In this document: piece after piece, positions 8,286 through 17,256 of the stretch
Layout: every line of letters begins with the position of its first letter
Position numbering within the stretch: position 1 is the first letter of the stretch
From: Rhodobacterales bacterium 32-67-9
Lineage (GTDB): Bacteria > Pseudomonadota > Alphaproteobacteria > Rhodobacterales > Rhodobacteraceae
NCBI GenBank assembly: GCA_002280515.1
Contig: NCEA01000031.1
Span: 1 to 64,000, forward strand
Direction: 5' to 3'
DNA: 64,000 nucleotides
The notes under the pieces: generated by a model
What the model saw: the letters and a program-made list of their open reading frames with translations, nothing else
The model's database searches: none
What the model was told of the DNA's origin: nothing
Position numbers and translations under genes: made by a program

Positions 8286-9803
8286 ATGTCGATTTTATCC
8301 CTGAAAGACCTTGGCGTGACCCTCGGGGCGCCGCTTTTCACTGACCTTTCGCTGACCGTGCATCCCGGCGACCGCATCGGCCTCATCGCCGCCAACGGGC
8401 GCGGCAAGTCGACGCTCCTGCGCGTTCTCGCGGGCGAGGCGGAGCCGACCACGGGCCAGATCACGCGGGCGCGCGGGCTGAGGGTCGGGCATCTGGCGCA
8501 GGAGGTGCCGGACGACCTGATGCGACTGCCGCTCTTCGCCGCCGTGCTGGACGCGCTGAGCGCCGATCACGCCGAGAACGAAAGCTGGCGCGTCGATATC
8601 GTGCTCGACGATCTCGGCATCCCGGCGGAATTGCGCGACCGGCCGCTTGCCACCCTGTCGGGCGGCTGGCAACGGGTGGCGATGCTGGCGCGGGTCTGGG
8701 TGACGGAGCCGGACCTGATGCTGATGGACGAGCCGACCAACCATCTCGACCTTTCTCGCATCGGCTTTCTCGAACGCTGGATCGCCGGCCTGCCGCGCGG
8801 CTTCCCGCTGGTGATCGCTAGCCATGACCGCGCCTTCCTTGATCGGGTGACGACCCGCACGCTTTTCCTGCGCGAGACGGCGAGCCGTGACTTCGCGCTG
8901 CCGTATTCCCGGGCGCGGGAGGCACTGGACGATGTCGATGCCGCCGATGCACGGCGGTTCGACAACGACCTGCGGGCCGCCGCGCAACTGAGGCGGCAGG
9001 CGGCGAAGCTGAAGAATATCGGCATCAACTCGGGCAGCGATCTTCTTGTGACGAAGACCAAGCAATTGACCGAACGCGCCGCGCGGATCGAGACGGCGGC
9101 GCGGCCGGGATTCCGCGAACGTTCGGCCGGCGAGATCCGGCTTGAGGGCAGCGGTAGCCATGCACGGGCGCTGGTGAAGCTGGAGGACGCCGGGATCGCC
9201 GCGCCGGATGGCCGGGCGCTCTACCGCACCATGCGGAAATGGGTCGGGCCTGGCGATCGGATCGTCATCCTCGGCCCCAACGGCGCCGGCAAGACGCGCC
9301 TCCTGGAAGCCGTGGCGGCGGCCATCGCGGCGGGTGGCGGCGTCGGGATCAAGGTCTCTCCCACCGTGGTGCCGGGTTATTCGGATCAAGGCCTAAGCCA
9401 GGTCCGGGCCGACGAGACCCCGCACGATGCGGTGACACGGCGCTTCGATGTCGGCGATCAGGCGGCGCGGGGGATGCTGGCCGGGGCGGGGATCGGCATC
9501 GACCTGCAATCGCGCCCCTCGGCCCGGCTGTCCGGCGGCCAGCGGGCAAGGCTCGCCATGCTGATCCTCAGGCTGACACGGCCCAACCTCTACCTTCTCG
9601 ACGAGCCGACCAACCATCTCGACATCGAGGGGCAGGAGGCGCTGGAGGCGGAATTGCTTGCCGGCGAGACGAGCGCGCTTCTCGTCTCGCATGACCGCGC
9701 CTTCGTGCGGGCCATCGGCAACCGCTTCTGGCGGATCGACGGAAGGCGGCTCATCGAGGAGGAGGGACCGGAGGCGTTCTTTCGCAGGGCGCTCGACGGC
9801 TGA
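8286..9803 (+). CDS. ABC-F family ATPase
   Basis: This 505-aa protein has two ABC domains in one chain and no membrane segments, the ABC-F plan used for ribosome-associated translation factors. The first domain has Walker A NGRGKST (about 37-43), signature LSGGW and MDEPTNHLDL. The second has GPNGAGKT (about 330), LSGGQ and LLDEPTNHLDI. The charged linker between them is short. It is probably a housekeeping translation factor of the Uup/YheS type. An antibiotic-protection role is possible but unsupported. Confidence 0.88.
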   Translation: MSILSLKDLGVTLGAPLFTDLSLTVHPGDRIGLIAANGRGKSTLLRVLAGEAEPTTGQITRARGLRVGHLAQEVPDDLMRLPLFAAVLDALSADHAENESWRVDIVLDDLGIPAELRDRPLATLSGGWQRVAMLARVWVTEPDLMLMDEPTNHLDLSRIGFLERWIAGLPRGFPLVIASHDRAFLDRVTTRTLFLRETASRDFALPYSRAREALDDVDAADARRFDNDLRAAAQLRRQAAKLKNIGINSGSDLLVTKTKQLTERAARIETAARPGFRERSAGEIRLEGSGSHARALVKLEDAGIAAPDGRALYRTMRKWVGPGDRIVILGPNGAGKTRLLEAVAAAIAAGGGVGIKVSPTVVPGYSDQGLSQVRADETPHDAVTRRFDVGDQAARGMLAGAGIGIDLQSRPSARLSGGQRARLAMLILRLTRPNLYLLDEPTNHLDIEGQEALEAELLAGETSALLVSHDRAFVRAIGNRFWRIDGRRLIEEEGPEAFFRRALDG

Positions 9804-9867
9804 CGGCGGCGGGCTTGCCAGAGGCCGGGTGCGGGCGGCAGACTGCGCAAGACAGGGGAGGGAGATC

Positions 9868-10632
9868 ATGGCGCGGACAATGGGAAGGCTGCATCCGTTC
9901 CTTGACCATCCACGGCCCATCGCCTTCGCCCATCGCGGCGGCTCGCTCGAGGTCGAGGAGAACACGATGTCGGCCTTCGCCCATGCCGTCGCCCTCGGCT
10001 ACAGCCATGTCGAGACCGACGTGCAGGCGACGCGCGACGGGGTGGCGGTGATCTTCCACGACGACGATCTGGAGCGAATGACGGGGGAGCGCGGGCGCAT
10101 TGCTGACCTCTCGTGGAACGAGCTGTCGCGTCGCTGCACCAAGGGTGGGGAGCCGATCCCCCGGCTGGACGAACTGCTCTCGGCCTGGCCCGGCCTCAGG
10201 ATCAATCTGGAAGCGAAGGCCGACGCGGCGGTGGAGCCGATGGCGGCGGCGATCGCCCGCGCCGATGCGCTCGATCGGGTCTGCGTCGGCAGTTTCGAGG
10301 CGCGGCGGACGGCGCGGCTGCGGTCGCTGCTCGGCCCTGGCCTGCTGTGGTCGCCGGCCCATGCGGGGGTACTGTCGCTCTGGTTGCGGGGCTGGGGGGT
10401 GCCGACGCCGCGTCCGGACTTCGGCGCGGTGCAGGTTCCGACCCACCACAAGGGCATCGCGGTGGTGACGCCGCGCCTCGTTCGCGCGGCCCATGCGGCG
10501 GGCGTGCAGGTCCATGTCTGGACCGTCGATGAGGCGGCCGAGATGGAGCGCCTCCTCGACCTCGGCGTCGACGGGTTGATGAGCGACCGGCCAACGCTCC
10601 TGAAGGAGGTGATCGCGCGGCGCGGCCCCTGA
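9868..10632 (+). CDS. Glycerophosphodiester phosphodiesterase
   Basis: This 254-aa cytoplasmic GDPD TIM-barrel enzyme hydrolyses glycerophosphodiesters to glycerol-3-phosphate and an alcohol. The N-terminus has the catalytic AFAHRGG with EENT further on, then ETDVQATRDGVAVIFHDD (metal and catalytic His). The C-terminus has VWTVDE and GVDGLMSDRP. GGGAGGGAG precedes the ATG. It is close behind the ABC-F gene in the same direction, with a 64-bp gap. Confidence 0.9.
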   Translation: MARTMGRLHPFLDHPRPIAFAHRGGSLEVEENTMSAFAHAVALGYSHVETDVQATRDGVAVIFHDDDLERMTGERGRIADLSWNELSRRCTKGGEPIPRLDELLSAWPGLRINLEAKADAAVEPMAAAIARADALDRVCVGSFEARRTARLRSLLGPGLLWSPAHAGVLSLWLRGWGVPTPRPDFGAVQVPTHHKGIAVVTPRLVRAAHAAGVQVHVWTVDEAAEMERLLDLGVDGLMSDRPTLLKEVIARRGP

Positions 10633-10702
10633 ACGGCGAAACCCCCTTCACATCGCCGGTCCCGGCAAGTATAGCCGCCCCCTGATCCCCGGAGACGAGA
10701 CC

Positions 10703-11494
10703 ATGCAAGGCAGCGCCAACCTCAACCTGATGATCAAGGCCGCGCGCAAGGCTGGCCGGTCTCTTGTGAAGGATTTCCGCGAGGTCGAGAACCTTCAGGT
10801 CTCGGTCAAGGGGGCCGGCGATTTCGTCAGCCGCGCCGATATCGCGTCGGAAAAGATCATCCGCGACGAGCTGATGGGCGCGCGCCCGACCTATGGCTGG
10901 CTCGGCGAGGAATCGGGCAGCGCGGACGGGGCGGACCCGACGCGGCGCTGGATCGTCGATCCCTTGGACGGGACCACGAACTTCCTGCACGGACTGCCGC
11001 ACTGGGCAATCTCCATCGCGCTCGAGCACAAGGGCGAGATCGTCGCCGGCGTGGTCTTCGACCCGGCCAAGGACGAGATGTTCGTGGCCGAGAAGGGCCA
11101 GGGCGCCTGGATGAACGAAAGCCGGATCCGTGTGTCGGGCCGCAAGTCGATGGCGGAGGCGGTCTTTGCCACCGGGGTGCCCTTCGGCACCAAGAAGACC
11201 CTGCCGGCGACGCTGAAGGACCTCGCGCGGCTGATGCCGGCGACGGCCGGAGTGCGGCGCTGGGGGGCGGCGGCGCTCGACCTCGCCTATGTGGCCGCCG
11301 GGCGCTACGACGGGTTCTGGGAGCGCGAGATCTCGTCCTGGGATGTGGCGGCGGGACTGATCCTGGTGCGTGAGGCCGGCGGCTTCGTCGAGGCGGTGCG
11401 CGAGGGGCGCGAGATTTTCGAGAGCGGCGCGGTGATCGCGGCGAACGGAGAGCTGTTCACCCCCTTCGCGAAGGCGCTGCGCGAGCCGGCCTGA
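10703..11494 (+). CDS. suhB: Inositol monophosphatase family protein (SuhB-like)
   Basis: This 263-aa protein belongs to the Mg-dependent IMPase family. The first metal motif is EES in GWLGEESGS, the second is IVDPLDGTTNF and the third is SWDVAAGLILVREAGG. These place it with SuhB, which dephosphorylates inositol-1-phosphate and in E. coli also acts in rRNA antitermination. No membrane segments or signal are visible. It sits downstream of the GDPD gene in the same direction. Confidence 0.88.
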   Translation: MQGSANLNLMIKAARKAGRSLVKDFREVENLQVSVKGAGDFVSRADIASEKIIRDELMGARPTYGWLGEESGSADGADPTRRWIVDPLDGTTNFLHGLPHWAISIALEHKGEIVAGVVFDPAKDEMFVAEKGQGAWMNESRIRVSGRKSMAEAVFATGVPFGTKKTLPATLKDLARLMPATAGVRRWGAAALDLAYVAAGRYDGFWEREISSWDVAAGLILVREAGGFVEAVREGREIFESGAVIAANGELFTPFAKALREPA

Positions 11495-11500
11495 GGATCA

Positions 11501-11539
11501 GGGGGCGTCCGCCCCCTCGCCCCGGATCAAGTCCGGGGC
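11501..11539. terminator. Paired hairpins between convergent genes
   Basis: GGGGGCG-tc-CGCCCCC (11501-11516) and GCCCCGGA-tcaag-TCCGGGGC (11519-11539) lie between suhB and the convergent GFA gene, just before a copy of the dispersed repeat. They probably act as a bidirectional transcription end, though neither has a clear U-tract. Confidence 0.45.
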
Positions 11540-11540
11540 T

Positions 11541-11570
11541 CACCCCCGGGATATTTCCGGCAAGATGAAG
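11541..11570 (+). repeat. Dispersed intergenic repeat, copy 1
   Basis: This copy contains CCCGGG followed by ATATTTCCGGCAAGATGAA. The same core recurs at 40884-40911 inside soxD and in shorter or variant form at 49368-49390, 32284-32310, 44471-44527 and 54425-54455. Such repeats are common in intergenic DNA of Rhodobacteraceae. Confidence 0.7.
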
Positions 11571-11571
11571 A

Positions 11572-11955
11572 TCATCCCCGGTCGGAAGGGTGGTTGATGC
11601 CGTCGGTCCAGGCGACCGGGTCGAGATCGCGCGGATTCACGCCTTCGAGGCAGGCGGCGTTGACGCCGTATTCGTTCGGGTTCGACCGGCGCCGGTGGTG
11701 GGTGTAGATGCCGCAGGTCTTGCAGAACCAGTGTTTCGCCGTGCCGGTGTTCCAGGTGTAGAGCGTGAGGTTGTCCGCGCCTTTCACGATCCGAACCCCG
11801 TCGAGCGGCGCCGTGACCGCGATGGCGCCGCGCCTTGCACAGAACGAACAGTCACAGCGCCGCGCCGAGGCGAGCCCGTCGCTGAGCGTGACCGCAAGCT
11901 CGACGGCGCCGCAATGGCAGGTGGCGCGGTGCGGCGAACTGATGTCGGGCAGCAT
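11572..11955 (-). CDS. GFA/CENP-V-type zinc protein
   Basis: This 127-aa protein has the GFA fold, with zinc ligands in CHCGAVEL near the N-terminus, CDCSFCARRG and CKTCGIYTHH. Proteins of this family were named for glutathione-dependent formaldehyde activation, but most have no proven activity. The ATG at 11955 is one base past the rhomboid stop and has GGAGAA upstream, so the two genes form an operon. No formaldehyde pathway gene is adjacent. Confidence 0.85.
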   Translation of the reverse strand: MLPDISSPHRATCHCGAVELAVTLSDGLASARRCDCSFCARRGAIAVTAPLDGVRIVKGADNLTLYTWNTGTAKHWFCKTCGIYTHHRRRSNPNEYGVNAACLEGVNPRDLDPVAWTDGINHPSDRG

Positions 11956-11956
11956 G

Positions 11957-12700
11957 TCAGTTTCTCCGCCGGCGGATCCTCGGGATCGACGTGGGTGAAT
12001 ATTCCGCGCCGGGATGCGGTGGGACGCCGTGGGTCTGTCGCCAGTAGTCCCCGGCGCCGCGCCTGAGCCAGGCTGGCAGTGCCAGCGCAATCCCGGCGAG
12101 GAAACCGCCGGCATGGGCCCAGTAGGCCACACCGCCGCCGCCGGTGGGCGTCGAGAGGCCGGAGAAGATCTGCATGCCGAACCAGAGACCGAGCATGATC
12201 CAGGCGGGGATCGTAAAGACCCGGAAGAAGACGATGAAGATCAGGAGGATATCGACCTTCGCCCTCGGGAAGAGAAGGAGGTAGCCGCCCATCACCCCGC
12301 CGATCGCGCCCGAGGCGCCGACGGTCGGCACCGCCGATCCGGGGTCGGCGGCGATATGCGCCAGCGCCGCGGCGATGCCGGCGGCGAAGTAGAAGATCAG
12401 GAAGCCGAGATGGCCGAGCTGGTCTTCGAGATTGTCGCCGAAGATCCAGAGGAAGAGCATGTTGCCGGCGAGGTGAAATATCCCGGCGTGGAGGAACATC
12501 GAGGTGACGACCCCGTGCCATTCGCCGCCTTCGGTGACCGCGACCGGGATCATCGCCCAGTCGCGCCAGAAGGCCAGCATCGCCCGTTCGCTGCCGGTAT
12601 AGGGCAGTTGCAAGAGGAAGGCCGCGACATTCGCGGCGATCAGCGCATAGAGCACGTAAGGCGTGCGTTCGGACGGGTTGTGATCGCGGATCGGGAACAT
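11957..12700 (-). CDS. Rhomboid-family intramembrane serine protease
   Basis: This 247-aa membrane protein has six predicted helices. The catalytic Ser is in GASGAIGGVMGG and the catalytic His in HAGGFLAGIALALP. HLAGNMLFLWIFGDN carries the conserved Asn and His of helix 2. It cleaves membrane proteins within the bilayer; substrates are unknown. The start at 12700 (MFPIRDHN) fits alphaproteobacterial homologues, and longer in-frame extensions look noncoding. The GFA gene follows directly. Confidence 0.9.
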   Translation of the reverse strand: MFPIRDHNPSERTPYVLYALIAANVAAFLLQLPYTGSERAMLAFWRDWAMIPVAVTEGGEWHGVVTSMFLHAGIFHLAGNMLFLWIFGDNLEDQLGHLGFLIFYFAAGIAAALAHIAADPGSAVPTVGASGAIGGVMGGYLLLFPRAKVDILLIFIVFFRVFTIPAWIMLGLWFGMQIFSGLSTPTGGGGVAYWAHAGGFLAGIALALPAWLRRGAGDYWRQTHGVPPHPGAEYSPTSIPRIRRRRN

Positions 12701-12731
12701 GGCGGGACGGTCGCCCGTCCGCGCCCGTCCG

Positions 12732-15700
12732 TCAAGCGGAACCCGCCTCGGCCAGTAGCGCCGCGTTGCCTCCCGAGGCGGTGGTGTCGACGCAGACATG
12801 GCGTTCCTGCGCCGCGTGGCCCCGGTCAGGCATCGCGGTGACGAGCGGCAGGATCGGGCCGTTGCGTCGAGAGAGTGCCTGCGCATAGGCGCGGGACGTT
12901 GCGGCATCGCCCCAATAAAGGACGCCGGCGAAGCCGCTCAGGGCCTCCAGCGCCTCCGGCGCCAGCGCACCCGCGACGGCGATGGCACGACCGCCGAGCG
13001 CGTGGAGCGCCTCGGCCTGCGCTTCGGTCGCCTCGGGCCCTGGACCGAGGCAGAGGAAGGGCGCCCGGGTCACCAGGGTCAGCCGGTTCGATTCGCCGGT
13101 CGGGCCGGGCAGGTCGATATGGCCGAGGATCGCGGGCGGAGGGGCGGCGTTCAGCGCAGCCTGCACCTTCGCGGGATTGGCCGTGCCGGCCGTCTCGCCC
13201 CCGGTCGTCGCGGGTTCGGGCGCGGTGAAGCGGGCGAGGTACTCCGGCCCGCCGGCCTTCGGGCCGGTGCCGGAGAGCCCCTCGCCACCGAAGGGTTGGG
13301 AGCCGACGACCGCGCCAATCTGGTTGCGGTTGACGTAGATGTTGCCGACATGCAGCGCTTCGGTCACCTCCTGCACGCGGTTGTCGATCCTCGTGTGAAG
13401 TCCGAAGGTCAGCCCGTAACCCGTTGCATTGATGTCGTCTATCACCTTCGGCAGGTCCTCGGACGCGAAGGTCGCGATATGGAGGACGGGGCCGAAGATC
13501 TCGCGCTTCATCTCGGCGATACCCTTCACGCGCAGCACGGTCGGGGCGATGAAATGGCCGGATTTCGGGGTGGAGAGCTGGCGGAGGAGCCGGCCGTCCT
13601 TGCGGGCCTTCTCGATATGGGCGCGGATGCCCGCTTCGGCCTCGGCGTCGATGACCGGGCCGGTGTCGGTCGAAAGCGCCCAGGGGTCGCCGACCGTCAG
13701 CTCCTCCATCGCACCGTAAAGCATGTCGGTGAAATGCGCGGCGATGTCGTCCTGCACGTAAAGGCAACGGAGCGCCGAGCAGCGCTGACCGGCCGACTGG
13801 AACGAGGAAGCGACGATGTCGCGGACCGCCTGTTCGGGCAGCGCGGTACTGTCCACGATCATCGCGTTCAAGCCGCCGGTCTCGGCGATGAGCGGCGCGC
13901 CGGGGGCGAGGTGTTCGGCCATCGCCCGGCGGATCATCAGCGCGGTCTCGGTCGAGCCGGTGAAGCAGACGCCGTTCACGCGCGGGTCCGAGGTGAGGCG
14001 GGCGCCGACCGTCGCGCCGTCACCGGGCAGGAGTTGCAGCGCCGAGGCCGGGACGCCCGCCTTGTGGAGAAGCGCCACGGCATGGGCGGCGATCAGCGGC
14101 GTCTGCTCGGCAGGTTTCGCCAAGACCGCGTTGCCGGCGGCGAGGGCGGCAGCGATCTGGCCGGTGAAGATCGCGAGCGGGAAGTTCCAGGGGGAGATAC
14201 AGGCGAAGGTGCCGAGCGGCGGGCGCGTCAGGTCCTGACCACGCGCGGCGTAGTAGCGCAGGAAATCCACCGCCTCGCGCAGTTCGGCGACGGCATCGGC
14301 GAGCGTCTTGCCGGCCTCGCGCGCCAGAAGTGCGAAGATCGGGCCGAAGTTCTCCTCGTAGAGGTCGGCGGCGCGGTTGAGGATCGCGGCGCGCTCCGTC
14401 GCGGGTGCCTTCCACGGTTTCGCGGCGGCCAGCGCGCCGTCGACATCATCTTTCGTGGCGTCGGTGACGCGTCCGACAAGCTGGCCGGTCGCCGGGTTGA
14501 GGACGCGCTTCGGACTTGCCCCCACGACCTTGCAGGCGAGGATCGGCTGGGCGGCGAATTCGGTCTTGCCGAAAGGATCGCGGGCGGCGTCGATGCGGGC
14601 GAGGGTTTCGGCGTCAGTGAGGTCGAAGCCCTCGGAGTTGCGCCGTTCGGGTGCGAAGAGGTCCGGCCCCTTGCGGATCGCGCGGTTGGTGAGGCCGGGC
14701 AGCATCGCCTCGACCGCCGTCAGCGGGCAGGCGGCGACCTCTTCGGGCGTCACGTCCTCGTCCACGATCTGGTTGACGAAGGAGGAGTTCGCGCCGTTTT
14801 CCAGGAGGCGCCGGACGAGGTAGGCGAGAAGGTCGCGGTGGGCGCCGACGGGGGCGTAGATGCGGCAGCGGGTCTTTTCACGCTTCAGCACGATGTCGTG
14901 GAGCCGCTCGCCCATCCCGTGCAGGCGCTGGAATTCGAAGGGTTTTCCGGCGCCCATGTCGAGGACGGCGGCGACGGTATGGGCGTTGTGGGTGGCGAAT
15001 TGCGGGTAGATGCGGTCGGTCATGCCGAGGAGCTTCTTCGTGTTGGCGATATAGCTCACGTCGGTGGCTTCCTTGCGGGTGAAGACCGGAAAATCGTCGA
15101 GGCCGAGAACCTGCGCGCGTTTCACCTCGGCGTCCCAATAGGCGCCTTTCACCAGCCGTACCATGATCCTGCGGTCGAGTTTTTCGGAGAGCGCGTAGAG
15201 CCAGTCGAGCACCGCCCCGGCGCGGCGGCCGTAGGCCTGCACGACGACGCCGAACCCGTCCCAGCCGGCAAGATCCTCGTCGGTGAGCACGGCCTCGATC
15301 ACCTTCAACGAGAGCGTCAGCCGGTCGGCTTCCTCGGCGTCGATGTTGAAGCCCATCCGGGCCTGCGCCGCCTGAAGTGCCAGCTTTCGCACCACCGGCA
15401 CGAGTTCGGCCATCACGCGCGCTTCCTGCGCGACCTCGTAGCGGGGGTGAAGCGCGGAGAGCTTGACCGAGATGCCGGGATTGTCGCGGATGTCGTCGCT
15501 GACGGCCGCAGTGGAGATCGCGGCGATAGCCTTGGCATAGGCGACGGCATAGCGTTCGGCATCCTCGGCGGTCTTCGCCGCCTCGCCCAGCATGTCGTAG
15601 GAATAGCTGTAGCCCTGCGCCTCCATCTTCGCGGCGCGCTCCATCGCGGCGTTGATCGTCTCGCCAAGGACGAACTGGCGGCCCATCTCCTTCATCGCCT

Positions 15701-16172
15701 GACGGACGGCGCGGCGGATCACCGGCTCGCCGAGCCGCTTCACCGCGCCGCGCAGGTGGCCGACGATGCCCGGCTCGCGGTCCTCCAGCACCTTGCCGGT
15801 CAGCATCAGCGCCCAGGTCGAAGCATTGACCAGCGAGGAGGCGGACTGGCCAAGGTGGCGGCCCCAGTCCGACGGCGCGATCTTGTCCTCGATGAGCGCG
15901 TCCATCGTCTCGGCATCCGGAACCCTGAGGAGCGCCTCGGCGAGGCACATGAGTGAAATACCCTCCTCGGTCGAAAGCCCGTATTCGGCGAGGAAGACCT
16001 CCATCAGCCCCGGCCGCACATCGGCGCGGATCTGTCTGACGAGCGCCGCGCCCTCGGCCGATATCCGCGCCCGGTCGGTGGTGTCGAGACCCGCGGCGCC
16101 GATCAGGCGTTCGAGAAGCGGGGCTTCCGGCTGCAGCGTGCCGGTTTCGATAGCGTGCCAGAGATCGTGCAT
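12732..16172 (-). CDS. putA: Bifunctional proline dehydrogenase / P5C dehydrogenase
   Basis: PutA oxidises proline to glutamate in two steps on one chain. The 1146-aa protein has an FAD-binding proline dehydrogenase barrel (roughly residues 150-460) and an NAD-dependent aldehyde dehydrogenase (roughly 530-1000). The latter carries AETGGLNAM (Glu) and SAGQRCSALR (catalytic Cys, near 790). A C-terminal extension of about 130 aa follows. There is no N-terminal ribbon-helix-helix, so it is not self-regulating as in E. coli. ATG 16172 has GGTGGAGGA just upstream; an in-frame GTG lies 12 bp earlier. The Lrp-type putR is divergent. Confidence 0.95.
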   Translation of the reverse strand: MHDLWHAIETGTLQPEAPLLERLIGAAGLDTTDRARISAEGAALVRQIRADVRPGLMEVFLAEYGLSTEEGISLMCLAEALLRVPDAETMDALIEDKIAPSDWGRHLGQSASSLVNASTWALMLTGKVLEDREPGIVGHLRGAVKRLGEPVIRRAVRQAMKEMGRQFVLGETINAAMERAAKMEAQGYSYSYDMLGEAAKTAEDAERYAVAYAKAIAAISTAAVSDDIRDNPGISVKLSALHPRYEVAQEARVMAELVPVVRKLALQAAQARMGFNIDAEEADRLTLSLKVIEAVLTDEDLAGWDGFGVVVQAYGRRAGAVLDWLYALSEKLDRRIMVRLVKGAYWDAEVKRAQVLGLDDFPVFTRKEATDVSYIANTKKLLGMTDRIYPQFATHNAHTVAAVLDMGAGKPFEFQRLHGMGERLHDIVLKREKTRCRIYAPVGAHRDLLAYLVRRLLENGANSSFVNQIVDEDVTPEEVAACPLTAVEAMLPGLTNRAIRKGPDLFAPERRNSEGFDLTDAETLARIDAARDPFGKTEFAAQPILACKVVGASPKRVLNPATGQLVGRVTDATKDDVDGALAAAKPWKAPATERAAILNRAADLYEENFGPIFALLAREAGKTLADAVAELREAVDFLRYYAARGQDLTRPPLGTFACISPWNFPLAIFTGQIAAALAAGNAVLAKPAEQTPLIAAHAVALLHKAGVPASALQLLPGDGATVGARLTSDPRVNGVCFTGSTETALMIRRAMAEHLAPGAPLIAETGGLNAMIVDSTALPEQAVRDIVASSFQSAGQRCSALRCLYVQDDIAAHFTDMLYGAMEELTVGDPWALSTDTGPVIDAEAEAGIRAHIEKARKDGRLLRQLSTPKSGHFIAPTVLRVKGIAEMKREIFGPVLHIATFASEDLPKVIDDINATGYGLTFGLHTRIDNRVQEVTEALHVGNIYVNRNQIGAVVGSQPFGGEGLSGTGPKAGGPEYLARFTAPEPATTGGETAGTANPAKVQAALNAAPPPAILGHIDLPGPTGESNRLTLVTRAPFLCLGPGPEATEAQAEALHALGGRAIAVAGALAPEALEALSGFAGVLYWGDAATSRAYAQALSRRNGPILPLVTAMPDRGHAAQERHVCVDTTASGGNAALLAEAGSA

Positions 16173-16252
16173 GGGGTCCTCCACCTGATGGGGCCCATGT
16201 TATCGCTTGCGCGGAAGTCGTTCTGGCTAAATAATATCAAAAGTCAGGCGAT

Positions 16253-16636
16253 ATGACCAAATATTACGGATTTTGCATGTCAAATGGACCTCAGGAAATC
16301 GACCGCTTCGACTCCGCGATTCTGCGCGCCCTGTCGGAGGACGGTCGCATGTCGGTCACCGAGCTTGCCCGCCGCATCGGCCTGACCAAGACCCCGACCC
16401 AGGCCCGGGTGAAGCGGCTGGAAGAAACCGGCGTCATCGCCGGTTACCGTGCCGTCCTCAATCCGATCCAGGAATGCCACATGATGGCGGCCGGGTTCGA
16501 CTACCTGATGAAGGTCAGGACCAGCGATATCGGCGACTACCGCCGGGTTCTCGGCGAACGTATCTCGACCCTGCCTCATGTCGCCTCCACTTCCACCTAT
16601 GTGGCGATGGAGGCGGTCAAGGAAACCGGTCTCTGA
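16253..16636 (+). CDS. putR: Lrp-type regulator PutR with internal deletion
   Basis: This 127-aa AsnC/Lrp regulator is divergent from putA, the arrangement of the proline-responsive activator PutR in alphaproteobacteria. The helix-turn-helix is intact (MSVTELARRIGLTKTPTQAR). The ligand-binding domain jumps from GYRAVLNP straight to IQECHMMAAGFDYLMK. In Lrp relatives about 35 residues, the first strand and helix of the RAM domain, lie between those blocks. The rest (VRTSDI to VAMEAVKE) is well conserved. The deletion is in frame, about 105 bp by comparison with E. coli Lrp from memory. The start may be ATG 16253 or ATG 16277. DNA binding may survive while dimerisation or proline response is lost. 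Confidence 0.75.
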   Translation: MTKYYGFCMSNGPQEIDRFDSAILRALSEDGRMSVTELARRIGLTKTPTQARVKRLEETGVIAGYRAVLNPIQECHMMAAGFDYLMKVRTSDIGDYRRVLGERISTLPHVASTSTYVAMEAVKETGL

Positions 16637-16638
16637 GC

Positions 16639-16666
16639 TTGCCGCCGCTGCCGGTTGCGCTATGGT
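16639..16666 (+). promoter_or_regulatory. Predicted sigma-70 promoter of tRNA-Leu
   Basis: TTGCCG (16639-16644), a 16-bp spacer and TATGGT (16661-16666) end 10 bp before the tRNA 5' end. Spacing and position fit a housekeeping promoter. Confidence 0.5.
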
Positions 16667-16676
16667 CGCCGGGCCC

Positions 16677-16760
16677 GCCCGCGTGGTGAAATGGTAGACA
16701 CAGGGGACTTAAAATCCCTAGGCTTCGGCCGTGCCGGTTCAAGTCCGGCCGCGGGCACCA
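16677..16760 (+). tRNA. tRNA-Leu (anticodon UAA)
   Basis: The acceptor stem GCCCGCG pairs with CGCGGGC and is followed by A and an encoded CCA. The anticodon loop CUUAAAA between GGGA and UCCC reads UAA. A long variable arm and the T-loop GGTTCAAGTCC are present, as expected for a class II tRNA of 84 nt. Accessory DNA begins directly downstream, so the gene may have served as an integration site. Confidence 0.95.
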
Positions 16761-17256
16761 CTAGTATTATAATACATTGAAAGAAAATGAAGTTTTAACG
16801 TTTCATTGAGTTTGTCCCACCTTTTGGTCCACCTGGAGGCAATACGCTGTTCGCAGGTGATCGGGCCATACTCAGCTGTTGAAGAACCGTCTGTTGGTGC
16901 GAGAGGATGACGAACACAGGAGCGTCGCGGGTCGCATCCACTGGTGACATACCCTGTCCGACAAGCACCTCAACCTGCTGAAGCTTCGTGGCAACCTCTT
17001 CTGGATTGCGCTGTTTCCTAGCCATGCTGAACCTCCGTTTTCCCAAACACGACGGCGGACCGCTTTTCTGGGGACGTAGCCGAAGCTCTGGAGCAATGTC
17101 TCCAGATCAAGACGATATGGATTCAGACGAAGGTCGGACGACGGGTGCTAAAGAACCTGCGCCTGACGGTGCATTTCCGGTGTTCCGTGGGATCAAGATA
17201 CTTGGATGTTATTCCCACCGCCCCAGCAGTTTGCCTACGGTTCTGGAACAGCAGCT
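16761..17256. other. Low-GC junction downstream of tRNA-Leu
   Basis: Apart from the OrfA remnant this stretch has no gene that I can support. It starts with an AT-rich run (CACTAGTATTATAATACATTG) right after the tRNA CCA. The part from 17047 to 17256 has short open frames with no recognisable similarity. It looks like the scarred edge of an accessory island. Confidence 0.55.
16795..17025 (-). pseudogene. IS3-type OrfA transposase remnant
   Basis: The first 34 codons (MARKQRNPEEVATKLQQVEV and a short conserved stretch after it) match the N-terminal helix-turn-helix of IS3-family OrfA transposases. After DATRD the sequence no longer resembles the family and stops at 16795. No OrfB or terminal inverted repeats were seen. 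The local base composition is lower in GC than the flanks. This is a broken mobile-element trace beside tRNA-Leu. Confidence 0.65.

Noticed and set aside
12798-15956. A 1052-codon open frame antisense to putA
   Set aside because: GC-rich genes produce long mirror frames; this one has low-complexity composition and no family features, while the putA frame is fully conserved.
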